This document shows positions 42,070 through 50,581 of a DNA stretch of 64,000 nt, piece after piece (position 1 is the first letter of the stretch; each line of letters begins with the position of its first letter). Source of the DNA: Crossaster papposus (lineage: Eukaryota; Echinodermata; Asteroidea; Velatida; Solasteridae); assembly GCA_037893245.1 (NCBI GenBank), contig JBAIAA010000011.1, forward strand, positions 1 through 64,000, given 5' to 3'. The notes under the pieces were generated by a model. The model did not search any database, was not told the DNA's origin, and saw nothing but the letters and a program-made list of their open reading frames with translations. The translations under genes and the position numbers were made by a program.

Positions 42070-42613
42070 ACGGTCATTCATGACCGCCGCCAATTAGGCC
42101 CAAATGTTGTCAAATAATAAAAGCATGAGAGAAATGGCACAAATTATTAATAGTGATTCAGGTAGCATTCATCAGTTCTGCGTGAGTGCGGCAATAACTC
42201 CCGGGTCATTAGAGCCGACATTAAATGTTATAGTCCGGGTTCGATGGCTGTATCTCCCAGGTGTAGCCACTGGACGTTGCTAATGCGTGCAGAGCTTCTC
42301 AATGCGTGGTAATAACGTCAATTCGGCAGGTCCAATGACGACAACGTCACCCATAATCCACATTAAAGGCTTGTGCGCCCGTAGCACCATGGCTCGTGAA
42401 AGGAAGAAAAACACACAAAAACGACTAAATAGTAGGCGCACATAATATATATAGGAAATAATCAAATTACTCACTAGAAAGAACAATGAAGTGTACAACT
42501 ATATTCATAAAAAGTGGGCAAGAAGTGGGTGGGTAGGGAGAATAATTGCTAAGCGCGCCGGTAACCGAATGCGTACGGGGGCCGACATAATCTCTTTATA
42601 AACACCGGCATGT
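42070..42613 (-). other. Gap where a tyrosine recombinase would be expected
   Basis: 544 bp between pol and B1. The longest frame is 72 codons (42280-42498) with no HxxR or YR-like motif. A recombinase of 300 or more residues does not fit here. Confidence 0.6.
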
Positions 42614-44467
42614 TTATATGAAATTGCACCAAAGGTCGGCAGGCAAGGGAGTGATAATGGGGTATGCACCGGGCGCTAGCTGCCGGAACCTAGTCATCTG
42701 AAAGCGGGAAAGAGCATCGGCAATACCGTTATCAATGCCGGGAACGTGCCGTGCTTTGAAATGAATATTCAAATCTAAACAACACACAACAAGCATGCGG
42801 ACCAATTTCATTATCTTGGGACAGCGGGAAGTTTGACGATTGATTATGGCCACGACTGCCGCGTTATCAGACCAGAATACCACCCGCTTATTCCTTAATG
42901 CCGGTCCCCATACACGCAGCGCTATTACAATGGGGAAAAGCTCGAGGAAAGCAATGGATAACTTCATGGAACGCACTGACAAGGGCCATCGTCCGTGTGT
43001 CCAATTACCACCAAAGAATGCACCGAAACCTATCTCTGATGAAGCGTCCGTGTACAAATGCAGATTATCGCTCGAGTGCCAAACTTGGTCGGGGAATATG
43101 ACTGAACCGTTAAAATGTGTCAAAAACTGCTTCCAGGCCAACATGTCAGCTCGTGCCCCCGATGAAATACGGACACGGTGATGTGGTCTTTGAACGCCAC
43201 TAGTTAAGTCAAACAAACGACGCAAAAACGCGCGGCCTGGGCGAACGGCCTTACAGATAAAATTCAAACTCCCCAACAATGACTGAAGCTCCCGCAGAGT
43301 AAGTTTCTGTCTACTCAATGCACTATCTAGTTTTGCCATGATCGAAACAATTTTTTCCGATGGGACTTGAATCTCCTGCGCGATAGTGTCGATTGCTAAG
43401 CCTAGGAAAGTGATATGAGTGGTCGGCCCCTCGGTTTTGTCCACCGCTAAGGGAACCCCAAACTTCGTACAAACTACTGTAAAGGAGTTAAGGGCGCGTG
43501 CGCATTCATCGGAATTTGTACTCCCGACGAAAAAGAAATCGTCAAGGTAGTGAAGGATATTATCAGTGGCTGCTACTTTGCGGGAACAATATTCAAGAAA
43601 GGTGCTAAATCTCTCAAAGGTTACACATGATATTGAACAGCCCATGGGCATGCACTTATCATAGTAATATGACCCATTAAAGTAAAACCCTAACAAATCA
43701 AAGTCATCCGGGTGAACAGGTAGTAAGCGAAATGCCGATTTTATATCTGATTTGGCCATAAGGGCACCGGGACCTAAACTAGAAACCAAAGTAACAGCAT
43801 CATCGAAACTTGTGTAACTAACAGTCGCAATAGACGGGTCAATGTAATCGTTGACGGAGTCACCTATAGGAGATGACAGATTGTGAATCAAACGAAATTG
43901 ACCTGGGGTTTGTTTAGGTACCAGACCGATTGGGGAACAGCGTAAATTGGGCAAAGGAGGGGTTAAATAAGGACCGGCAACACGGTCCAACTGCACCTCG
44001 CGGGCAATTTTGTCATGTAACAATGCCTGATTTTCACGGACGGATACGAAATTCCGGGCAGAAGAACTAACACGCGGTCCGGAATATCCCAATCGAAAAC
44101 CAAAAGTAAAACCATCTACCAATCTATGCGCATTATGTCGGTCGGGGTATGTGTTGAGAAACGGGCGCATACTAGTTAGGTTTACTGGGGTTGGCAATAG
44201 TGGTTGGGTTGGCTGCACCCCGTGCGGTGCGGGAATTACCTCGACAATTGTCGGCCGAGTGGCCAAGGGACAAACAAGCGGAGCACTTGTGGGCAAATCG
44301 ACACCCAGCCCGGAAACATTGGCCGCGGTTGAAGGCAAAACAGATACCGCTAGCAGCGGCTCGCTGGGTTTGTGCGGGACGACCCGCTCCGGCACTGGAA
44401 TATCCGGATACGCGCTGCTGTGAGGTGGTATTGGGAAAGGGACGAAAATTAGTCTGGGTCGGGGCAC
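42614..44467 (-). CDS. Ngaro-like reverse transcriptase / RNase H
   Basis: 617 codons with no stop. After a proline-rich N-terminus come the RT motifs: GLVPKQTPGQFRLIHNLSSP, ALMAKSDIKSAFRLLPVH, MPMGCSISCVTFERFS and the catalytic LHYLDDFFFVG, then a thumb-like LTLRELQSLLGSLNFICKAV. RNase H follows with HLYTDASSEIGFGAFFGG, VVFWSDNAAVVAIINRQ and HVPGIDNGIADALSRF. The protein would copy the element's RNA into DNA. It overlaps gag by 296 nt in a different frame, so it would need frameshifting or its own initiation. It ends without a recombinase. Confidence 0.9.
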   Translation of the reverse strand: MPRPRLIFVPFPIPPHSSAYPDIPVPERVVPHKPSEPLLAVSVLPSTAANVSGLGVDLPTSAPLVCPLATRPTIVEVIPAPHGVQPTQPLLPTPVNLTSMRPFLNTYPDRHNAHRLVDGFTFGFRLGYSGPRVSSSARNFVSVRENQALLHDKIAREVQLDRVAGPYLTPPLPNLRCSPIGLVPKQTPGQFRLIHNLSSPIGDSVNDYIDPSIATVSYTSFDDAVTLVSSLGPGALMAKSDIKSAFRLLPVHPDDFDLLGFYFNGSYYYDKCMPMGCSISCVTFERFSTFLEYCSRKVAATDNILHYLDDFFFVGSTNSDECARALNSFTVVCTKFGVPLAVDKTEGPTTHITFLGLAIDTIAQEIQVPSEKIVSIMAKLDSALSRQKLTLRELQSLLGSLNFICKAVRPGRAFLRRLFDLTSGVQRPHHRVRISSGARADMLAWKQFLTHFNGSVIFPDQVWHSSDNLHLYTDASSEIGFGAFFGGNWTHGRWPLSVRSMKLSIAFLELFPIVIALRVWGPALRNKRVVFWSDNAAVVAIINRQTSRCPKIMKLVRMLVVCCLDLNIHFKARHVPGIDNGIADALSRFQMTRFRQLAPGAYPIITPLPADLWCNFI

Positions 44468-45347
44468 CCACTAGCGTGAGCCACAATTCAGCATCGATGC
44501 TGGCCCAGGAGCGTGCCGGCAGGCGCGCTTGTCGCAGGCGAAATTGAATATCATAATCGCGCCAGCCAAAACCTACGCGACGAAATGCGGCCGAGCGGAT
44601 AGTATCTGCATACTTCAGAAGTTGCCTAGCACGATTTCCATGACGCATCAAATAGATCGACGCAAAAATCAAGAATGCCGAGGTCCATTGCTCAATGGAC
44701 GTTATACGCACATTTTGGGCAGCGTGGGGGCGAATTTGCCAAGCGGGTGAATCGGGCGAGCCGACCATAAACACGCAATCATTTGGGGTGCCAGTATTGC
44801 TATGGCCCGGCCGCATTAGAGAACCAAATTCAACAAACTCCCCATTCCAAATTTTGTCCTGAATATGTTTAGGAACCCCCATCCCCAGATCTTCACAAAC
44901 GCTAGTCAGCGCTGTGTAGTCTTGAACAGGCACAAGACTAGAGAAATGAGTGTTATCATTGGCTGTATTGGGACAGGTAACGGAAATCACGTTGGGAGCG
45001 GGTGGTAAATTTACCGGCATCTGAATGATATTATTAACAGTGGACTCACCAAACTCCGAAGTTATGAGCGGTGCAGCAGCATTCCGTAGGCTTCCAAGTA
45101 CGGGGGCGGCAGCGTCAGCGTCAGGGCGAGGGGCAGCGAACCCCGGCGGTCGGTTGGGGTATGTGGGCACGACAACAGCCGGCGTCGTCTCCACAGCTGG
45201 CACCGGTCGTGTTAATCCAACACCAGCCTCCAGGTTTTGATTAGACCGAGACGAACGGGGTCGTCCGCGTGGCTTTCTCCCCGCCGAAGCGTGTCCAGAT
45301 GTAGATGCAACCGCTGTCTTCTTGGATTTAGGCATTGTTTTCGGCAT
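44172..45347 (-). CDS. Ngaro-like Gag protein with CCCH and CCHC zinc motifs
   Basis: 391 codons. The N-terminus is basic and Ser/Pro-rich (KPRGRPRSSRSNQ). The middle part carries ILIFASIYLMRHG-like hydrophobic segments (AFLIFASIYLMRHGNRARQL). Near the C-terminus comes a C-x7-C-x4-C-x3-H motif (CFAFNRGQCFRAGCRFAH), followed at once by a C-x2-C-x4-H-x4-C knuckle (CSACLSLGHSADNC). Such motifs bind nucleic acid, and the protein is inferred to package element RNA. The ATG at 45347 is 140 nt inside repeat A1. Confidence 0.85.
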   Translation of the reverse strand: MPKTMPKSKKTAVASTSGHASAGRKPRGRPRSSRSNQNLEAGVGLTRPVPAVETTPAVVVPTYPNRPPGFAAPRPDADAAAPVLGSLRNAAAPLITSEFGESTVNNIIQMPVNLPPAPNVISVTCPNTANDNTHFSSLVPVQDYTALTSVCEDLGMGVPKHIQDKIWNGEFVEFGSLMRPGHSNTGTPNDCVFMVGSPDSPAWQIRPHAAQNVRITSIEQWTSAFLIFASIYLMRHGNRARQLLKYADTIRSAAFRRVGFGWRDYDIQFRLRQARLPARSWASIDAELWLTLVGAPTQTNFRPFPNTTSQQRVSGYSSAGAGRPAQTQRAAASGICFAFNRGQCFRAGCRFAHKCSACLSLGHSADNCRGNSRTARGAANPTTIANPSKPN

Positions 45348-45487
45348 GGAGGTAGGATGCGGGTCAGTTAATTGAACTCGACAAGAGCGTGAAAAACTCT
45401 AAACCCGAAAATTTAGATTTGGCTACGGTCGACGAACTGCGAAACACGATTATTCTTCCTGTGAAAAATGTATGTAGAACTTCGAAA

Positions 45488-45766
45488 CTTCGAAGTTAAT
45501 ACAAGAACCTATATCTACTCTGCTGAATAGCAAACAAACGACCTCCTGGCTTAAACTGCTGTGACAAAGTGATCGCTGACCAGTTGTCAAGATTATGGCG
45601 GTATACCAGGCCTTGTCTGTTTTAACCACAGGGCCATAAAAATAGCGTCCCCATTCCCCAGTGACCTCCATGTGGCGTGGGAAATGGACATTGGTCTAGA
45701 TCCCGGCATACCAATCTGTCTCGAGGTTAATAAATTCTTTGAAGCCTTAATTGGCTTAAAAGTGAT
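45488..45766 (-). repeat. Split direct repeat A1 (element 5' end)
   Basis: 279 bp matching A2. It ends at AAAAGTGAT, where the two copies diverge, and lies next to the body of the host TIR element. Confidence 0.9.
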
Positions 45767-46379
45767 AATCGCTCATTCTGAGCAGAATTGAGTCACCTTT
45801 GTATGCGCGTGTGACGTTTCTTCTTAATTACTTGACGTAACATAAATTTGACTAATAAGTCAGCGATTATGCATTTTACGTCACGCAACACCACACGCCC
45901 ATGCACATGTGAAACAATTCTGCTTGGAATTTTATGAGCGATTTTGTGAGTTAGCCAACACGACCTATTCGATTTCGAAGGTCATGGTGTGGTCTAGTCT
46001 ACGGCGCGCTGGGGGCGCCCGCACCGGTGTCCTACGCGCGCTGCATACCGCGATTAGGACGTCTTGCAACCAAGACTAGATATATATAATTATACAGTGA
46101 TTACAAATCGAGCTAGTCCATTTGTTTCTATAAGTGTTTTTTTGTTTGATTATTTTACATTTGCTGTTATTTATAGTCAGGTTTTTTTTTGCACGGAGAC
46201 CACTGCGAATGAACCACTGACTTCCTTTTTAATAATAGGCTCTGAAGCTAAAAAAACTAGCCGAAATCAAGATACCTTGGTGTCATGTTTCTTCAAGAAC
46301 TTTCTCTGTCCATTGGTATAAGTAGTTTGGGCCGCGGGGTAGTAGAAGTATTTTCTTTTTTCTACGACAATGTGTTGGC

Positions 46380-46620
46380 GGACTACTTATAGTTAGGTCA
46401 TTTGAGTTTTTTTGAAAAAAAAGTGAACAAATTGCTTACCAATAGTTTTCCTCACCAATGTGCTCAGGTATAGTTTCTACAAACACCTCTCAGTGAATTC
46501 CTTCCCGAGTCCTTGGGGAAACGTCATAATTCAAAATGGCGTCCAAAATAGCCGCCAAAATTGGAAAATGTTAGATATATATATATTTACCAAAAATAAT
46601 CATTATTATGGGGATAAATC
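46380..46620 (+). repeat. Dispersed repeat, inverted copy at 60890-61135
   Basis: It shares GCTTACCAATAG, TCTACAAACACCTCTCA and GGCGTCCAAAATAGCCGCCA with the inverse of 60890-61135. No coding capacity. Confidence 0.7.
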
Positions 46621-47060
46621 CACAATATAATGTCCTAGGGCCAGTGTGAACTCTTTCCAAGCATATTTTGTATTATTATCTTGCTTCAAATTCAAATTGT
46701 CAGCCAAAATGGCCGCTAAAATGGAAAAAAATGTCGATAAAGTCAGTTTGGCCAGAAATGTAATAATTATTATGGAAGAAAACCACAAAAACGTTGTTCT
46801 AGGACAATTGTGAACTCTTGCTAAGCATATGTTTTATTATCTTGCTTTATATCTTAGATGGTGGCCAAAATGACGTCCAAAATGCCGCCAAAATGGAAAC
46901 ATTGTTGATAAAGTCATAGTTTGGCCAGAAAGTTAATAATTCATATGGGGAAGAAACCAACAAACAATTGTTCTAGGGCCCTGCTAAGTATTTTTGTATT
47001 TTTATCTCGCTTAAAATCCAACTGTCTACTAACACCTCTGAATTCTTTCCATCTTAATTC
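46545..47060 (+). repeat. Degenerate tandem repeat of about 155-160 bp
   Basis: Three or more units with CCAAAATGGCCGC(C/T)AAAATGGAAA, TTGGCCAGAAA, TATGG(A/G)GAAGAAA and TTGTTCTAGG, then GCTAAGCATAT. The first unit is the one shared with 60890-61135. Confidence 0.65.
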
Positions 47061-47134
47061 CTTAATAATAAATTATAGGAGCCAATCAAAGTTGGGTACC
47101 TGGATGGCTTAGGAAAAACAATGAAAAAATTACC

Positions 47135-48745
47135 ATTTGCCAATATAAGCTTGTGGGATGTCTAACTAGGTCTTTCGAGTACAAATGACTCCCTGGTCAT
47201 AACAAAATAGTACAGATATCATGTTGGATGCCGACACAAACATCTTCAAAAAATAAAATTTGATTACCAGTGCCCATTTAACTCAATCAATCTGATCGTT
47301 TTGAATTTTGATTGTCAGTCCTTGTCTTTTGGTATTCGTGTATGCCAGTAAAATGTCCTTGTGTGTCTTGTTTTCAGTCAGTTAACAATAACCAGCATAG
47401 AATATTCTTTCTGGTAATACAAACCCATGGATTTAGCCCATTTGTCATAAAAACATTTTTCTTTTTGGTTCATTAGATGACTATGAATTCCAGTCTGTCC
47501 TTTATGTTACGAATATTATTCGTGACAACAATTCTGAGCTGGATTATGTTGACCCAAATAATTATTTTCATTTATTTAATAATTCACAATATTATTCCAG
47601 TGAACAGTTCTCGGGGACCTACACAAATATTGATTGATTTTCTTTACTTCATATTAATATCAGGAGTCTTCAAAAACACTTTGATCAATTTAAATTGTTG
47701 TTAGTATTCGGTCATCGCATTATCTGAAACCTGGTTAAAAACATCTCCCCATAATTATAATTTTTTACAAGGGTATAGACTTATTATTAATAATAGACAG
47801 TGGAAAATGGGTGGGGGCGTAGCTCTGTATATTTTTTGTGACCTCGACTTTAAAATTAGACAGGATCTTACTCATTCTGAGGATGTTTCCGAATCTTTTT
47901 TTGTCGATTAAAATTTCTTTTCCTAAAACCAAGAATATCACAACAGGCGTCTTATATAAACCTCCAAGTGTCAATCAAATTGATTTTTTACCACCTTTTC
48001 AAAATTTGCTTTGTAAAATGACTACTTCTAACAAACATTGTTTAATTTCTGGGAATTTTAATTATAATTTACTTAATCGTACAGTGCCTAGCACACAGGC
48101 CTTTATTGATGTTATCACTTCTTATTCTTTGTTATCATTAATTGATAAGCCCACTAGAATAACTGATTTCTCAGCCACATTAAATATATTTAAGTTCTCT
48201 TGTGTTAGTTGGATTAGCAATATAATGACGATATAATTAGTTTTTCTTAATAATAGATTAAAAAGAAGTTTAGTTATCCACGTGGCAGTAGGGTTAGAAT
48301 TTGACTTTAATGTTCTTTTGTCCGATTTAAATAGAATATATTTATCAATGTTGTTATTCAAGTTGTCAATAAATAAATTAAATGCTTGGTCAGGATTATC
48401 ATAGTTAGTAATGTTAGACTAGTCAACTGTGTACAAATCTTCTTTAAGCTTCTGGATATTAGAATGGGTAAAATTACTGGTACGAACATAATTAAAATGA
48501 TTGGAGGGAGTATCAAATTTATGGGAGGACATTATTGTGAACATTGGGAAATGATCTGAAATATCAGACAAGATTATACCTGAATTAGTAGATGGCAGCA
48601 CATTCGTGAAAAAAATATAATTAAATATAAGAATATTTTGACTAGTCTCTCATAACACAGGGAAGGTCATAATTTGCCAATATAAGCTTAATTGTAGGAT
48701 GTCAAACTATTTTTGTTGAGTACAATGACTGCCTGGTCATAAAAA
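47135..48745. repeat. 80-bp direct repeats flanking a LINE fragment
   Basis: TTTGCCAATATAAGCTT..GATGTC occurs at about 47138-47165 and again at about 48674-48700, each continuing to GAGTACAAATGACT and CTGGTCATAA. They enclose the LINE endonuclease remnant. They could be flanking duplications or the ends of another element. Confidence 0.55.
47690..48640 (+). mobile_element. LINE endonuclease remnant with an inverted internal segment
   Basis: On the + strand (47700-48200) APE-type endonuclease pieces appear: IALSETWLKTSPHNYNFLQG, MGGGVALYIF, LISGNFNYNLL and DKPTRITDFSATL. The next part of the same protein (LPSTNSGIILSDISDHFPMF) is encoded on the - strand at 48601-48419, followed by linker sequence down to about 48240. 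The segment 48240-48640 is therefore inverted relative to its neighbour. The frame is also broken. Confidence 0.7.
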
Positions 48746-48831
48746 AAATAGATAAATAGAAATGTATCTCAATTGAAACCTTGGGTAGTCAGTTCTCTAG
48801 TTCACCCTACTCATTCTACTCCCTAGCATAT

Positions 48832-49095
48832 TGTAACGCCCGTGCCGGTTGGGCGGTAGAGGGCGCTGGAGCGATTCCACGGTGGTGGGATCGCCCCGGA
48901 AACCCGCCTTTGGATTGCGCAAGCGCCGAACTGGTTCTGACCAGTTCTGGTACCGCGTGATTGTGTGAGCTTGAAGTCCATGTTTGGTTGGCAAGAGATC
49001 ACAATAAACGGCAGAGAATCACCGGAAATAGAGGAATACTTGCGTCAGGAGTCCTTCTTGTGTGTGTAGTCGACCCCAGAGAAATCTACGTTACA
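48832..49095 (+). mobile_element. Solo LTR
   Basis: 264 bp starting TGTAACGCCCGTGCCGG and ending CTACGTTACA, flanked by ATAT on both sides (48828-48831 and 49096-49099). It contains an AATAAA at about 49003. No internal retrotransposon sequence follows, so it looks like a recombined solo LTR. Orientation is inferred from the AATAAA. Confidence 0.65.
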
Positions 49096-49099
49096 ATAT

Positions 49100-49892
49100 T
49101 CCACACTCCTCTCGTCATCTGGCTGGTTGATGTTCTGACAAGAGTTACCATGAAAGTTGCCGCAAGCAAAAATTCACTGGACTCCTTGCTTTTTACAGCA
49201 GCACCTGAGTTAGCCTTTAAACAAGGCCATATGTCTGATAGACGCCGAGCGACTAAAAAGAGACTAATCGCGAAAACCTGAGTGAATGCCAGTCCGAATT
49301 GCCCAGACAAGTGGCCTTTATCAATCTGGTTTGGATTTCTTATGTTAACCTTTGTTTCCGACTGGAATTCGCTACCGAAATGGTAGCGTCCAATCAGCGA
49401 ACGTATCTCCGCGTGACGTCAGCTTATATTTGAGTTGGACTAGTTCATTTTACAAACAGGGAATGTCCAATCATGTCACTTACAATATTTAGCTCAAATC
49501 ATTAGTAGCTTCCTAATTTATTGCAATTTTGCATGTAAAATAGATTTAAATGTGATATCTTGTATATATCATTCATATATTTAACTCAGAAGCAAAATTT
49601 ATATACGTTTTTTTAGCTTTTCTTACATGCTTTGATATTAAACGAATCACGAACGAAGCCAACTGGGAGATCGCCGTTCTGATTGGTCAATAAAGGCGTA
49701 TTGGCGCGCTAATATGTATTTATGAATAATTCATGAAGAGCAGTGAAACCTACATTGCAAAAGGCCTCGTGACATTCGTCACTCGGTCGCGCGTTCACCC
49801 CGGGTATCTAGACTCATCTCAGCCGCTTAGCCAGAGTCACGAGGCCTTGTCAAAAGGCTACACCTGAGTGTGCTACATTCTCACTCAAAGTT
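49100..49892. other. Intergenic
   Basis: A + frame running to 49281 (KVAASKNSLDSLLF, SDRRRATKKRL) looks weakly protein-like but is not recognised. A small inverted pair, GCCTCGTGAC / GTCACGAGGC, lies at about 49763-49845. Confidence 0.35.
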
Positions 49893-50159
49893 TCAGCAGA
49901 CAAACTTTAGTAGATAGTCCGGTGCGATAGGGTATGTTGTAGGGACCGGCGCATAACCTTGGTCACCGAGCTTCCATCCATAGTCCAGGACATCCAATGA
50001 TGGAGTTTGCAGCAGCAGCCAATCTCTAGTCTGGAGATAAGCCCGGATAGAGTGCTGTGCTGCAGCTGTGGAACAGGAACTTACGAAATAAGTTCTGGCC
50101 ACGACCTTATTAATTCTTCTATTATTGAAAACACTATTACTGCTTCTAGTAATTGCCAA
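49893..50159 (-). pseudogene. Uncharacterised repetitive protein family, C-terminal fragment
   Basis: The - strand frame reads KVVARTYFVSSCSTAAAQHS, RAYLQTRDWLLLQTP, YGWKLGDQGY and PIAPDYLLKFVC. From general knowledge this series (SAAA-HS-R-Y-Q--W, WGWK, PAP--LL) matches the end of an uncharacterised protein found in many copies in invertebrate genomes; the Cys-rich tail that normally follows is missing. The middle of the same family lies in the same orientation at 60056-60480. The break at 50159 coincides with the start of a + strand LINE. Confidence 0.5.
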
Positions 50160-50581
50160 GGTTGTTCTTATTTATAAAAATGGTGATGCTAAATTTTTGA
50201 AAAATGTTTATATGTTTGTGTTATTTAATTTCTTAATAAATGTAATATTTTAACCGAATGTCAATACGGATTTAAAAGTAAATATTCTACTACACATGCA
50301 ATACTTGATTTTGTAGATAAAGTAACGAACGCAATAGATAACTCTGAACACACTCTGGGAATATTCCTCGATCTTTCAAAGGCTTTTGACACCATTGATC
50401 ATTATATTTTACTTTACTTTCTTATTATGGCGTTTGAGAAGTAGCCCTATAGAGTGGTTTAGGAGTTACCTTTCAGATAGAAAACAGTATGTTTCTATCG
50501 GTGGTTCAACTTCAACTCATACGCCCCTAAAATGTGGCGTCCCACGGGGTTTAATCTTGGGTCCTTTACTTTTTCTGATTA
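50160..50581 (+). mobile_element. LINE RT, N-terminal half (continues at 54366)
   Basis: The frame contains [48 protein letters not shown] and, after a small frameshift, SPIEWFRSYLSDRKQYVS and CGVPRGLILGPLLFLI. The protein then stops at an (AAT)n tract belonging to the nested L2-like element and resumes at 54366. Confidence 0.8.

Larger units (their letters stand above)
40311..45766 (-). mobile_element. Ngaro/PAT-like YR-type retrotransposon without a visible recombinase gene
   Basis: On the - strand the order is A1 (45766-45488), gag (45347-44172), RT/RNase H (44467-42614), B1 (42069-41594), A2 (41276-40998), B2 (40786-40311). This A1-genes-B1-A2-B2 order is the split-direct-repeat architecture known from Ngaro and PAT elements. 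A1/A2 look identical over 279 bp. B1/B2 are 476 bp each with one mismatch that I can see. Both genes are intact, so the copy is young. A YR gene is expected between pol and B1, but the 544 bp there hold no such frame. Confidence 0.85.
40270..46078. mobile_element. Host TIR element split by the Ngaro-like retrotransposon
   Basis: TAGTCTTGGTTGCAAGACGT at 40270 and its inverse ending at 46078 form 41-bp inverted repeats (40270-40310 and 46038-46078) with a few differences, bordered by TA. Everything from 40311 to 45766 is the Ngaro-like element. The remaining body (45767-46037) contains its own hairpin: AATCGCTCATTCTGAGCAGA against GAATTTTATGAGCGATTT. The host is probably a non-autonomous DNA element of about 350 bp before the insertion. 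Confidence 0.65.
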
